From NCBI GenBank assembly GCA_029204225.1, contig CM055101.1, positions 6,619,618 to 6,683,617 on the forward strand: a stretch of 64,000 nt of DNA, in the 5' to 3' direction. Positions 1 to 13,280 of this stretch are shown here, one piece after another; positions within the stretch are counted from its first letter, which is position 1, and every line of letters starts with the position of its first letter. The DNA comes from Diphasiastrum complanatum (Eukaryota; Streptophyta; Lycopodiopsida; Lycopodiales; Lycopodiaceae). The notes below the pieces were generated by a model, which ran no database searches, had not been told where the DNA came from, and saw only the letters and a list, made by a program, of their open reading frames with translations. A program made the position numbers and the translations under genes.

Positions 1-762
1 TTTTTCCTGGGGAGTGTCCCTAGTTAGGGAAACGTAGTGTTGGGGATAATGTGTTTGCCCATGGAAAAGAGTGGCATGTTTCCCTGTAACTATGGTCCAA
101 ATAGATAGCTAACCCAACCAAAAAAATATTCTGATGAAACAAATATGCAAAATGCTCCCTTGAAAGCTGGTTAATCGTAGAAATAACAACAACACGTAAA
201 TCAACATTTTGAGGATGATGATTATTGGCTCTCCCACAGTAAAGGTTAAAGAAATTTCTTGCTACTTTCATGTAGGAATCGGTCAACGTTGTCTCTTAGC
301 AAGCTGGACCAAAATGACTATACTTGTTCAGAAAGCAAATAACTCCTGAAGCCAACCTTAATGTGCAGCCAACAAAATCAAGCTTAATATGATGATATTC
401 CTATGAAACCCATAGTTACTATCACCAAGGGATGAATGGAATTCAAGAACATTTGAAGCTTGATTGGAAGAATTGATGGAACACAAAATGGCTCATTCTT
501 CCTTATCTGAAAGAGAGCAAGATCATATGACCTGAAATTGCTGGCATACCAGTTTTTGTCCATTCCTTCTTGTATTTTAGAATTACAAGAAATGGACAAA
601 AACTGCTCTCGGATCACAGAATTTCAATGTTCTTCGTCTGAAAAGTTTGTTCTTTTGTAAAATAATTATTCTAGCGTGTTTGTATCAAGTCTCATTGCGA
701 AATCGGAGTAGCTTAAGAAAGTAAAACAATGTTATATTAATCTAAGACAGCATTTCTGGCAG

Positions 763-3700
763 GTCTCTCAAGCTTTACGGATAGTGACTTTTCTTTCTAC
801 TCAGCTTCCTGGCCCGAATTATCATTGTCGTGAGGTATGTACTACACAAGTAGCTTATGTGACCCCCCAGATGGTTTCTTCTATTTTATGAAGCTCTTTT
901 CACTTCTTCCATTATCTGGCTTTACTGTTTTGAATCTGCCCACTGATTAATTGGCAGAAGCCACCTTTTTGCAAGTATGATTGGCTAAGTTGAAAAGTTA
1001 AAGCATAAGTTGTTTGTGTGGATTTCCCAGGGTTCTCCTGCTGCCACTTTGCCGCCTCCAAAGAACATTGCAGAAGTAATAAACATCAATTGTATGTTAT
1101 TTATCTTTGTTCTTAGTTATGATTTCCTCCATTTGTAAGTAAGGAGAACCTGCTATAACAGATGTGACTCTATTTCGGTAAATGATATATCATATTAACA
1201 TGTTGTATTGGGATATATGGTATTTGGTTTGCGTAGTTTCTGATCTCGACATCCATTTATCTGCTAGTCACAGCTCTAGCATATGGAATGACCCGTATGG
1301 AACATGGGACATTTTGCCATGTTTCATATGACATTGTTCTTCTAATTTTCAAAACCTTGATATTTTCTACATTCAGAAGGAAAAACTCATTTTGCTGAAG
1401 TTTTTTTAATTTAGAATGAGTGTCGTTCTATAGGTGTGGGACAAACGTACCTTGTAAAAAGGTAAGGAGTAAGCATCTATGCCAGTAAATATGGGGACAC
1501 ATGTACTAGTGTTGGGATGCTGCACCCAAATGTTTGTGATCTTGCTTGTAAGATCAGATAAAATATGATTTCTATTTGTCAGATGCCAGAACTTACTGTT
1601 TCATTTTTTCGTATTGGCAGTTCCTTATGGAGTGATATATGGCTGTGGAGATTTGATTTTCTCGTCCCATATGATATTTGCTATTGTATTCGTACGTACT
1701 TATCAGAAGTATGGAACGAAGAGGTATGAGTGCTTAATTTAGCATCAATTGATTAACTGACAAGTAATTCAGTTGATATAAGCAACCAAACTGCTTCACT
1801 GCCATACCTATGGAAGTTGAGATATAGTAAATTCTAGATGCTCCCTTACAGGGGCCTTTGTTGTTTTGACATGTGCTTTAACCGACTGATGAACAGGTGG
1901 ATAAAGCGTCTGGCTTGGGCTGTAAATGTTGTCCTCGGCTTACTTATCATAGCTTCAAGGAAACATTATACTGTGGACGTTGTGGTTGCCTGGTGGGTGT
2001 TACCTTTTTTGAACCAAATTAGAGATGCTGAACCGTGGCTAGATGACTTTGAATGCCATTTATAAGTATCCTTGTTTTCACTTCATACATTCTCTGCTGA
2101 GCTTGTCAGATTTTGTAAATTCAACTGAATTTCAACATAGTATGGTACTTCTTGGTACCATATGTGGTTTCTGAAGTTTCAATGAGCCAAAGCAAGTTTC
2201 ATGTTAGCTAGCAGATGAAAGTATCAATTTAGCACAATAATTAAATGGACTGATAGTAAACATTCAAAAGTGAAGTCTTCAATTTTTTGAGCATTTTTTA
2301 ATGCTAAAGAACAATGCTCTATTAACAAAAATTTACATTGCAAACCTGAGCGATCAGGCCCTGGTTGCTGTTTGATTGCTAGTTAACGATGTCCTCCAGC
2401 TTCCAATTTCTAGAAATATCCTCTTGATATTTGGTTTGGATCTGTTTTTTCAGGTACACTGTACTACTCGTCTTTTATTTTGTGGATCGCCAACTGTCTG
2501 GTTATGGTGAGATTGCTAGACTCGTCTTATTATTGGCTGAATGTAATGTAATGCTTCAGATGAGTGCCTACGCTAACACCTTTTTGCTAAGTCTAAGAAC
2601 ATGATTCAATCGTATAACAAAGCTGAGAATATACCACCCCTTTTAATGTGTTTGATGATTCTCTTCTTATCCCTGCTCCCTCTGCGAAAAATGTCTCTTT
2701 TACAGGCTCCATTCAAAGTATTGATAATGCACTGTGCTAGAGCTTGTTCACTAAAGAACCAAGCTAAACCATTTCTTCCTCTTTGTAGCATTTGGACTCA
2801 ATAAAAAATGTGAACGAAATGTGCAAAATCGTATTTGGTAAACAATGCATGTTCCCATATCTCACGTGCATGACACATTTGTGCATTTCCATATTTCTTC
2901 ATATGACAATGTTCTGTTTATTGAGCAATTTTACCCAAGATAAAGCAGTACTTAGCATAACTTAGGAAGTGCCTCCAAGAAGACACTTGTCTTTTTTTCA
3001 TTATAGATCTAGACAGATAATTATAGATTATATCATGGACACTGGACAGTTATTAAGATCCTTGGGACTGCAAGTTTACTGTCATTTGGGTTTTGGTCGG
3101 GCAACTTGTCAAGTGTCTTTTGGACTGTAAAGAGTTTGTAGGAAAGACCCACTTTTAAACATACAAAAGAGATATACGTGCCTTAATAGATATATAGCAT
3201 CAATTGGGGTTCGAAGTTTGTAGAATATGCATCAATTGGTAATAGGTATATTATATTATATTTTTGTTGGTTAAATTTTGAACTTTGTGCAATATGTATT
3301 TGTTGTATTTATACATTGATTCATCTTTCATTACCTATACATCTTTAGGGTTGTATATTGTAGTCTCTGTACATATGGATGATTTATCTATCTATTGTGT
3401 AAATGTTGAGGATTGAAAAATACAGTATTTTAAGGTTTGAACCTTAAACTCATGGGTTGCAAGTTAAGTTTCAATTCATTTGTGCTGGTTTTTGATCTGA
3501 AAATAACTGGGCCATGTTTGCACAGAGGAGATTAACCTTGGTGCTCAATGCAGAAATTACGGAGCGTTCTGCTGGTGTTGTTTCACCGTTGTTACCTTCA
3601 AATATGAAGGCCAAAGATGGTCGCAGTAAGGATGAATCACAAAAGCTAATGAATGGCCACATGGGATCTACCATGGGAGATCTGGCTTCAGAGACGGTAA

Positions 3701-4142
3701 TCATGAGCTACATTTATGCTGTCAGTTGTGCTTAGCAAGAAAATAGAAACCTTAGAGGTCTAACAGGTGTGGGGATTACGGCTGATATTTGCTAGACTGG
3801 CTTCTAGAGATTAAAATTAGCTTGTCTATGAATAGATTCCTTAGAGAAATTGCCTTGATCTTCAATACATTTCCCCTTGCATGCAAGTATATTGTTTGGA
3901 AGCATTCAATCTCATATCTTTAATCTGGTAAATGTTAGTGAGTGAGAGAAAAGTTGTTTGCATGGAATGAACAAAAGGCCGGGAGAAAAACTATGGTGTA
4001 GCATAAAAGCATCTGTTACTAAATTACTAAGCGCAGGTGGTTTTTGTTACAGAGGCAAAGGACTCCTATAAATGGTAAAATATCGGATGAAGGGAACTCA
4101 ACCACTTCGGATCTTGCATTGAATGGCAATCAGCTTGTTTGA
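763..4142 (+). CDS. IPCS: Inositol phosphorylceramide synthase (sphingomyelin-synthase-like), 3' seven exons
   Basis: The enzyme moves phosphoinositol from phosphatidylinositol to ceramide in Golgi membranes. I join exons 763-834, 1031-1091, 1621-1723, 1897-1992, 2454-2506, 3554-3696 and 4053-4142. Every intron is GT-AG, phases agree, and the sum is 618 nt (205 codons plus TGA). Exon 1 reads [13 protein letters not shown]. Exon 3 reads [14 protein letters not shown] (family motif D3, catalytic His). Exon 4 reads [13 protein letters not shown] (motif D4, catalytic His and Asp), and the frame continues across the next splice as YTV. Hydrophobic stretches in exons 3-5 are membrane helices. The cytosolic tail reads [16 protein letters not shown] and ends INGKI...NGNQLV. 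Plant members have about 290-340 residues, so roughly 100 N-terminal residues lie upstream of the window; no match was seen in 1-750. Exon 1 could instead start at 751. Homology is recognised by eye from conserved motifs. Confidence 0.9.
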
Positions 4143-6736
4143 GACTTCGTGCAAGGCAGTGTCTCTCATGCCAGCCTACGCCGGGAGCTTTACCACTGTT
4201 TGTAGACTGCTGAAAAAGCCTTTGTCAGAGGCTAGCTGAACTGGGCACTTTGTCAACTTACAATTTCATAGTGGATATAGGAGATTGCTTCTTTTATGTG
4301 GCTTTTCTCCAACTAGAGAAAGGACTTGGGCATTCCACACGGATGAACAGAGGTAGATGGGGATGAGAAGTTTTGAAGAAAGCTTCAGCTAAGTCTGGCT
4401 GATCTGTAAGAGCTCCAGAGATTTTGTAGTAGTGCGTAACGTAACGATCGGTTATATTAATAGTAGCTTCAGTTGTATTTTGAGATTATGATACCGGCGA
4501 ATAGTTAGGAAGCAGTGTTCAAGCTGCCAAGGAATCACTGATTTGATTATTCCTGCTCGAATTGGCTGGATATTGGTTTCTTTACTGTCTAGATTTGCAA
4601 TGGAATCTCTTTCGTTGAACATAGAGAAATCTGTTGATGATTCTGGCCTTAACAAGCAGTACTGGGCCTGCTGTGATCAGAGGGTTTTGTCAGGCTTGTG
4701 ATGTGATATGGGTGGCCATTTTCACCTTGTAATTCTACCATTCAAGACACAAACTCTTGTTATTTAGTTGAAAGAGCACCACAAGAGGTGGCTTTGACTC
4801 TCAGTTGAGATTGAAATAAGTTCTGAGAAGAAATGTTGGGAATTTGTTTGATTGTTTGTCAATGTAATTGTATATACTTGTTGGTAAGGATGTTTCTTAA
4901 TGTCAAAGAGAGCTCATCTTCCACACCTAAATTTCTTTCCTGTGTCTCAATGTCAACATCATGCAAGTTGTTATCCTTGTGCTCTTAAAAGATTTTATCA
5001 CTCTTATCGAGGGAAAGTATTTGGGCAGGGCAAGAACATTCAACTTCAACTCTGTGGTTATGGACGTGGATAATTTGATTTATGATTCATATTTGCTTAT
5101 TATATGGATCTGAATCCATTGGCTGATGCACTTCATTTTAACATACCTAAGTTAGAGATCAGGGATGAAGTGTAGTTACGAGTTAAGTAGGGTAAGTTAA
5201 ATCCTCAAGGGTAGGAGCTTTGTTAATATTTTCCTCGGAGGTGGAGCATTTCAAACATGCTCTTGGATAATCTTTTGGGTTCTTAATGTTTGCTATCGCA
5301 CTTGTAAGTTTGTCCTGAAGATCCTTGTGATTGTTGTTGCATTGAACATATAACAAGATGTGTTCTTGGATTACAAGTGTGGTGTTACAATTCTGGTATC
5401 ACAGCTGATGATCGAAACGAAAATATATCGATGCACCTGTATGGGTGATATTTCACAACTAAAAACTACTTGGATTATATTAAGCCGATTTGGCTCGCAT
5501 CAAAAAACATGATCTAGAAATATCAGATCTAACAAAGACAACTCATTAAAAGCTTGGAAATTTTACCACAAATTTCAATCGAAGATTGATAGCCAAATAA
5601 ATTTCTCATATGACCGACCATACATAACAAAAGCAAGATATTTATTTCATACACTTTTGTTGCTTTGCAACTATAAATAAGAAAATAGTATGGCACTTGC
5701 AATAATATGGTAATTTAGAATTTTTCCATTGCATTTTCATCGACAAAAGCACGTCTTCTAGTTCAAGAGCATGACAACAGTCACCAAAACAAGACAAAAA
5801 TGGTTGATGATGGAAAAGTGTGCTTCCCAAAATTTTTGATGAGATACGTTGTTTCTTAGTATGGCAGATTGTGTTTCTTGTACATCTGTCTTAGGAAGTA
5901 TTATTGGTTCAATTAATGCCTATGTCATTGCATAATTTTTCCAAATCTTATGACATCTTTAATGACAAGTTTTTCTAGGATGACTTATCTAATGTCTCAT
6001 TCAACATAAAAAGAATGTTTCTCTTAGGATGACATCTTTAACTCTTAAGGAAGCCTATAGTGACTTTTAAAGGCCATGAAGTAAACTATAATTTATCTCC
6101 AAAGGCGATGAATATGGAAATAAAATGAAAGAAATTCAATTTTGGTATGGAGCAAATAGAAATACTCCAAGACCAAAGCAAAACATTTACACTCCATGTT
6201 CTTCTGAACTCTCTCTTTGCTATGAATTAGTATCTCATCAATCATGACATATAATTAACCTCATTCAACTTCTCTTAACTACACCTATTACACTAGAGCA
6301 ACTGTTACATGACTAACCACTCCAGCATATTCTTAAATAGTCTTGCACTAGTTGCATCATCACCAATTGTCACATGTTTTCATGATATGCTTTTTTGTAA
6401 TACATCCAATCTGTGTGTTTAATGCATCATTAATATCCACCTTTGGTTTTTTATCCATGATCGTCAACATTCACCTCTTGTTTTTGCAATATGTTAATTC
6501 TTGATTTCATTGGTCAACCTTGAAACGTGTAGAAGAATAAGCATCTTATTGCAAATAATGACTCTGGTGATTTCACAAGGAAGAGTCCATGTCAAATATG
6601 CAAGATTTGTGCAATAGGCTAAAGAGTGTTAGAACACCTTCTGTACCAAAAAAAAAAGAAAGCCACCCAAATAATCTTTCTTTCATGACGAGATTGCATG
6701 GTCGCAAATTGAATAATGTGTGCTTGAAGGCATGTG
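4143..6736. other. 3' UTR of the synthase gene and gene-poor spacer
   Basis: The first several hundred bases after the TGA are presumably 3' UTR. No further exon, RNA gene or repeat family was recognised, and the short open frames here have no family motifs. Confidence 0.5.
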
Positions 6737-6864
6737 GTAGGGATATAATGGCAGGTCTTTTCATCAAGCCATGATAGTGGTTCAATGAGAGATACCGCGA
6801 TTTGTATTGCGGCTCAATGAGAGATACCATGACTTGTTGAGAGGACTTGCCATTATATCCCTAC
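6737..6864. repeat. Foldback (inverted-repeat) element
   Basis: Arms of 21 nt at 6737-6757 and 6844-6864 are reverse complements with one mismatch (GTAGGGATATAATGGCA at the left arm). The 86-nt loop contains a direct repeat, TCAATGAGAGATACC, seen twice. The size and form suit a MITE-like foldback. No other copy with the same arms was noticed in the window. Confidence 0.7.
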
Positions 6865-7131
6865 AATGCACATACACACATTATTGAGCATAAAGTGTAT
6901 CGTGTAGCCACATGGCACACCCTTGGTATAGATTTTGAATATGTGGGGCTTTAACACACATGGTAATTGACTTCATGCCCCATGGCACAAGCCTACTAGC
7001 CAGGTAGCCTTGTGCTTGAATATGTAGGTCCCACAAGAGGGATACTTACTTCCAATATTTTGTCATGATTCTATTTGTCAGGGGTACATTTTTTCAAAGT
7101 TCCATCCAAGTGGGCTCCATGTTTTCATGAT

Positions 7132-7270
7132 TTCATCCTAAAGGTCTTCGCATTTTGATGAAAATTACAACCAATCAATTTTGAAGAAAAATAAGGAGGC
7201 TTTATTATATGCCATAGGTGATGGTGGTCCCCAAACTCAATTTGGATGATTGATATATATAAGATTTGAA
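7132..7270 (+). repeat. Dispersed repeat R1, copy 1
   Basis: The stretch around ATGGTGGTCCCCAAACTCAA, with its flanks on both sides, recurs in reverse complement at about 35690-35830. Similarity covers about 140 nt with small indels. There is no coding potential; it is probably a fragment of an old transposon. Confidence 0.6.
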
Positions 7271-7935
7271 TTAGCACACATCATAAATCCATAAAGTTGT
7301 GCACTTGAAAATGTTCATCAAAATTGACATCAAAGCCTTGAGCTTCGCAATTGACAATATTGCACATAACATAAATATCATGAAATTTTCACAAAAAAAA
7401 AAAAATCACCTCTCACAAATGTGCCTCATCTGGTTCTAAAAGACAAATATTTCTATACCAACAAACAAGGGCCCCCAAGATCACTATCCCCATATTGGTT
7501 GCACACGTTAGGCTGGATTTCTAGCTCTCCACACAATAGTAGAACACATATGTACACCTCAGGACATGGAGATCCTGACAAGCATACCCACTAGCTATGG
7601 TCAAGACTTAGGTATAATTGATCCTCCCAACCAATATCACCCCTCAACAATTGCTAGCCTAAGCACAAGAAAAGGGTATTGTCTTGGCTTTAGCACATGT
7701 GCATCCCACCCCCCACCTCCCAAATCCACCCCTCTTCCCAAGGTTATTGACTATGGCACCACAGATGTCCCACCTCTATATATAGTACTGGCATTTCGTT
7801 GTGTGCAAGACAAGCCTAGATACTTGACAAGTGGCAACAATGCATACCAACACATGTAAGGTATCTATGAATACTACCATATCCAACAATCTACCTCTTA
7901 ATGAGATTGGAACTCTAGGCTAACCACTATCTACC

Positions 7936-8041
<106 letters not shown>

Positions 8042-8252
8042 CAATGATAGACAAAAAATGTTTTGTCTATTCTCATTGGTCCACGTTTGTCCTAAAATCT
8101 ATTTGAAGGGCATTTGAAGTGCATTTGAAATGCTTGAAAATGACATGTGCATTTAGAAATTTCTAGAGAAAACATGTGACTTTAGAAATTCAGAGAAAAA
8201 GAAATTTCTAGAAAAAAGGTATAAAAGGGCAAGAGATAAAAAGAGAGGCTTG

Positions 8253-8371
<119 letters not shown>

Positions 8372-8403
8372 GTTGTTTTTATAATTTAGGGTTCTTTTAG
8401 GGT

Positions 8404-8490
8404 TTTTTAAGACTACACAAAACCATATGATTATTGAGGGTTCTTCATCAGTGCCTTTGGTTGCCATGTGCTTTCAGTTCGCTATGCACT
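8404..8490 (+). pseudogene. LINE reverse transcriptase C-terminal scrap
   Basis: Reads [20 protein letters not shown]. The same peptide, slightly diverged, closes the zinc-binding (zf-RVT-like) domain of the LINE remnant at 37414-37795 on the opposite strand. Only about 30 codons are left. The assignment rests on that internal match. Confidence 0.55.
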
Positions 8491-8544
8491 TACTTTAGTT
8501 GGTTACTTGCATACTTTTTCTCCTGCTTGTTACTTACTAGACTG

Positions 8545-8654
8545 CATCCTTGCATTCAAGCAAAGGGCATAGATTATGAAGAAACCTTTGCACCCATGGC
8601 CAAGATGGTCACAATAAGGTTACTTCTTGCACTTGCTTCACATTTTTCATAAGT
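8545..8654 (+). pseudogene. Ty1/copia reverse transcriptase fragment
   Basis: Reads KGIDYEETFAPMAKMVTIRL, the well-conserved N-terminal block of copia RT (family form: DYEETFAPVAKMxTIR). It stops at TAA after about 35 codons. No LTR or flanking pol was found. It sits directly after the LINE scrap, so this is a patchwork of truncated insertions. Confidence 0.75.
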
Positions 8655-8739
8655 TGAAGAAACTCTAAGCTACACACCATAGGATTGTTAGGAACTCCAT
8701 GTTCTCCATGCAACTGAACCTCTCAACCGTCTCATAGCC

Positions 8740-9365
8740 TAAAGTGGAATTCAAAATTTAAGTCAGCTTTGCATAATTGTGAAGAGTTGAGAACAATCTT
8801 CATGTGCTTTCTACGTTATTATAAGCAAACTATACAAGTCGAGGTGCATTTTCCATGCAAACATCTCTCTCCCCAATTTTAGCAAACATAACTCAATTTA
8901 AAGTTGCTCGGTATAATACCAACAACTATGCATCAAAGCTCCAAGAAAAGTATTAGTCCACTCACAACCCATAACCCTTAGTTTCATAATTTGTATTTAA
9001 AATAAATCCTAACCAACACTTTGGATTTCATTCATGTTTGCAAGCTATGGAATTAGAGAGAATTGTCCATTGTCTATGGACAGATTCCCGAAAATGAATT
9101 GATTTAATTTATAGAGTACAAACATTCTAGATAGAGTAATTTCCATAGGCCTATTTGTGCTTTCTAGAGGCTTGATTATGGCTAGATCTTATTTATCAAT
9201 CCCAATAATCAATAGATGTGTAGCAATAAACGAGCCCATTTGAGACTAGATAATGGCTGTTTGGAGGCCATTGTAAAGATATAATAGCTACGGTAGAGGT
9301 GAGACAGAAGGACGAGCCATTATATCTTTTCCATGGGCCAACAAACACCCATTATTGTACATAAT
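8740..9365 (-). repeat. Dispersed repeat R2, copy 1 (split)
   Basis: Blocks at about 8740-8845 and 9270-9362 match, in reverse complement and reverse order, 36333-36440 and 36243-36330. The shared block in 9318-9350 includes TCTTTTCCATGGGCCAACA. About 430 nt between the blocks has no counterpart in the other copy, so one copy was interrupted or deleted. Confidence 0.6.
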
Positions 9366-11699
9366 GTCGGGATGTCATGTAAAATAAATATATTTCAAGG
9401 GCCTTGACTTTTTTCGTTTGCCGTTGACTTTTTGCTTCCGTTGGTTGAGAGCATCTTGCATAAAAGCTTTTTGTCATTGACTTTTCAAATAATTATCATG
9501 TCATCATTTGTATTTCCTCACCCTGGATTCAGTATCTTAGTATCACATCTTGAATATCATGGTCAGTTCAGAGCTAGGCTCACGGTAAAAACTGGGGGAA
9601 AGCATACCGCAAACTTTTCATATTCATTCAGCTACTGTAGGTAGAAGCATCATGTCAAAATATTGTAGTGATATGTGTGGCCATGGCCTTTTCTTCAGCT
9701 CCTGAGCATCTATGTAATGGTGCAATTTCTATGAGGCTATGTACACAGTTCTAGAAATAAGCCTCTCCAAGGCAATTGGCGATTATTCAACCTGTTTGGT
9801 TCTGGTAGTAAATAATAAGTACAAATATGTGCAATTTAGAAAACTATTCATGAAGAAAAAATAAACGGAGGTTGGACAGTTCTGTATTTGCTGCATGCTT
9901 TTCATTACTAAGACCATTGCATCGGCAGTTTCTGGATTACAGTTACCTGCTATTCATTCACATCAGTTTTCATCAATCTCAATTACACGCCTGAGCTCGG
10001 TCTTTGAATCGCAAACTTCTGCCCTTCATTGATCATTTTTATTGACTTGTTTGTGTGTCATCCTCTCGCGTAATTTAATTTCTTGCATCTCCTTTCCAAC
10101 CACCTTTCTACCCTCTTATGTAATTAACCACCAAAAGGGTTAGTACCATAGGACACTTTTTATTTGCAACCACTTCTTATATCAAGTGAGAACAAAGGAC
10201 CCATTAGCTTATGGGGCAAATGCGGACTTCTACACCTAATAGCTTATGGGGCAAATGTGGACTTCTACACCTACCTCGGCACCTCAAGCACGCGCAACCT
10301 CTGTGCCTTGCTTGCTAGCGAACAGTCTCACAACAACCCCACTCAAGCAAGCATAGACAAAGGGAACCCCCACTAGCTCTAATACGATGTAGCAATTCCA
10401 GCCCATTACGGGCCACGTGTTGTGATCCCACCCTAACCACCAAGCCACCCACTTATCTATCTTATCCCAAGAGGGCTAGTACCAAGGGACATAAGATAAT
10501 GTTACATGTAAAAAACCTGGCCCATTGGCCTAATGCACTTGTGTAGTTTGCGTGTTGTGATCTCGAGGATGAGAGTCATAGTCCAACTATTTCTTATAGG
10601 AAGGGGAGCCCAAGGCCCCATATACCTTTCTTGGCACCTCAAGCACGGACAATCTCTGTGGGATGCTTGCTAATGAAGAGTCTCACAACAATGTCTTTGA
10701 AAATCACTTTTTTCATGCACTCTTCTACCATTCAGTCATAGGTCAAACACTTCAGTCACCAATTGAGATTTCCCAAGCCATGGTATGTGGCCCCTTGACA
10801 TCACCACACTTTCTAGAATATTTTAAATAGCACATAGCTCAGAAGCCAAACAAGAGGGATAACATAGATAAAATATTGGCACTTATAATTCCCATGTCTA
10901 GTTGTCTATTGGAATGGAAGCAAGTAGCTGTTTCCTAGAATATGGTTTTTGCACACTGTCATATGACTTCCAAATGTGAACTTACTCTCTCATCCATACT
11001 TATGGTATATTTTCAAATAAACTCATTATTTCCTTACATGTTCATCTGGCTTGACGTGGGCAACAGTTTGAAATTTTCACACTATAGACAATGATCAATC
11101 TCACACTACTCAGCATACCCAAATTCTTCATAAGAGGATTAAGTTGCACTAAGCTCATCTTTAATCTACTTTAAAGCGCATACTTCACTTTTTTTTTTTT
11201 GCAATACAATTGAAACCTATGAAAGCTTCAATTATTACATATATTTGCCAATTGTTGCAATGTCATTACCCTATCTAGACTTGTTGTTACAATCTTTTTC
11301 ACTGACATATTTCGAAGACAAGTGAAATTGACATGACCTATTCTGTAATGCCAATCTCTATCTTCCAAAGTAGAACTAAATAGAGCTTGAACAGTCGAAG
11401 TATTGCAATGACTAAGCTTATAAAGATTACTTGTTCACGTACAAGTACCTTTTTGCTTTTTTCTAATATCGAACAAATATTAAAATCAAATTCGATTTTA
11501 TGGCCCAAATCAGAGATGGAATATGAAAAACATTTGGAATGAAGGTAGTACCATCCCAAAATTGCAATTTGATAGTGCTGATACCGTCAATACTATGATT
11601 ACTGTTATCGCCCAATGAGACGTACTTCTAAGTTGACACAAAATTTTCAACAAGTTCACACGTGTGGGGAATGATCCTTATGTGAATGATCTTATTAAG
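9366..11699. other. Gene-poor spacer with a small tandem duplication
   Basis: No gene recognised. A 35-nt unit (TAGCTTATGGGGCAAATG...) is repeated exactly twice but for one base at 10205-10239 and 10240-10274. Confidence 0.5.
10205..10274. repeat. Two-copy 35-nt tandem repeat
   Basis: Two adjacent 35-nt units differ at one base (GCGGAC versus GTGGAC). No function evident. Confidence 0.85.
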
Positions 11700-13250
11700 C
11701 TTTATGATTAGCACACTGATGCTTTGAGCCAGATTGGAAAAGTTAATCAGTTATGCTTTGCTGAGTTCCAACCTGAGTTGTATCTTTCTCTACGAGATCT
11801 TTGCCGGACCGATGAGTTTTTCGATCATATTTGGCAAGATGTCCTGGCACGAAGCTCTTTAACGAGAGATAATCTTGAAAAGCAGGATTCCAAGAAATCT
11901 CGCGAAGAGAAGATACTTGATGATTATTCCATTCGGAATGGTTTGCTTTTCCGTAGAGGAAAAGTCTGTGTGCTAGATTATATCGCGGACATTAAGGCCC
12001 AAATCCTGCACGAGTGCCACGATAGCTCCAGCGCGGGACACCCTGGTATACAAAGGACGCTTGACCTTGTTAAAAGAGAATTTTATTGGCCAAAAATGAA
12101 AGGTCGCGTCGAGGCATACGTTTAAAAGTGTGAACAATGCCAAGTAAATAAAGCGGAAAGACTCAAAGCAGCTGGTTTGTTGCATCCATTGGAAATTTCC
12201 AGCAAGAGATGGGAAAGTATTTCCATGGATTTTGTGGTCGGACTTCCTAAGTCAAGGAAGGGTCACGATGCTATTTGAGTAGTAGTTGACAAGCTAACCA
12301 AAATGGCACAATTTATTCCAACAAAAACTACTGTCAAAGCTCCTAAACTTGCTCAACTTTTCGTTGAAAAGTTGTTCAGGTTGTATGGATTGCCAAACAA
12401 TATTGTTAGTGATTGTGATTCCAAGTTCACTGGCAAGTTCTGGCAAGCAATCTTTGAAAGACTGGAAACTACTTTAAGTCTATCATCTACGGATCACCTA
12501 GAAACCGATGGTCAGACCGAATGCGTCAACCAGTCGATGGAAGATATGCTTCGTGCATATGTTTCCAGGCGACAATCAGATCGGGAAAAGTATTTTCCAA
12601 TGGTTGAGTTCGCAAACAACAATATGAAACATTCTGCCACTAGTTTTAGTCCTTTTATGCTCTTGTACGACTTTCAGCCTCGTTCCCCTATCTCCGTTGG
12701 ACTCAAAGGTCTCAAGGTTCAAGCTGCAGCGGATTTCTTGCATGATATGCAGGAAATGTTGTAGGTGGCTAGGGAAAGCATTAGATCGGCTCAAGATAGA
12801 GCCCAGTTCTATGCCAACCGAAGTCATGTTCCTCAAGAGTTTGAGATCGGTGATTGGGTATATCTTAGAATCCCTAAGGACTCTAAGACACTTCGAACAG
12901 GGAAATGTCTGAAGTTATCTCCACGTTTTAGCGGTCCTTTCAAAGTGCTTAACAAGATTGGTAAGGCTGCATATAGACTAGAACTCCCTGTTGGAACTGA
13001 GGTTCATCCTGTATTCCATGTTGGTCGTTTATAGGAACTTGGTGGGAAAGATGACCTAATTCCCACAGATGATCTAGTGCTATTGGAGGATTTGACAGCT
13101 TTTGTACCCCATGAACCGGAAAGGATCATGGATACTCGACAACATCAACTGAGAAATCATTTGATTCGTTGGAAAGGTATGTCAGATGATGAGGACACTT
13201 GGGAGAAAAAGGATGATTTAAGACTTAGATTCCCTGGTTTCTTCCCATAG
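11700..13250 (+). pseudogene. Ty3/gypsy chromovirus integrase and chromodomain, inactivated
   Basis: One reading frame gives, in order, the H2C2 zinc-binding region (HECHDSSSAGHPG...KCEQCQ), the DDE integrase core (SMDFVVGLPKS, then IVSDCDSKFTG, then QTECVNQSMEDMLRAYV), the C-terminal beta-barrel (GDWVYLRIPK...FSGPFKVL, HPVFHVGRL) and a chromodomain (LIRWKGMSDDEDTWE). Four in-frame stops break it: near 12122, 12277, 12762 and 13032. Upstream RT and RNase H are absent, so the element is 5'-truncated. It is followed by a G-run polypurine tract and an LTR. Confidence 0.9.
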
Positions 13251-13263
13251 AAGGAAATTTTTA

Positions 13264-13280
13264 TGGGGGGGGGGGGGGGA
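13264..13280 (+). promoter_or_regulatory. Polypurine tract of the gypsy element
   Basis: A run of about 15 G followed by A stands directly before TGTTATGTACC, where an LTR begins. Position and composition are those of a plus-strand primer site. The unbroken G run is unusual. Confidence 0.7.

Noticed and set aside
1838-2065. Single open frame covering the HYTVD motif as a standalone gene
   Set aside because: It reads through introns on both sides of the 1897-1992 exon of the synthase gene.
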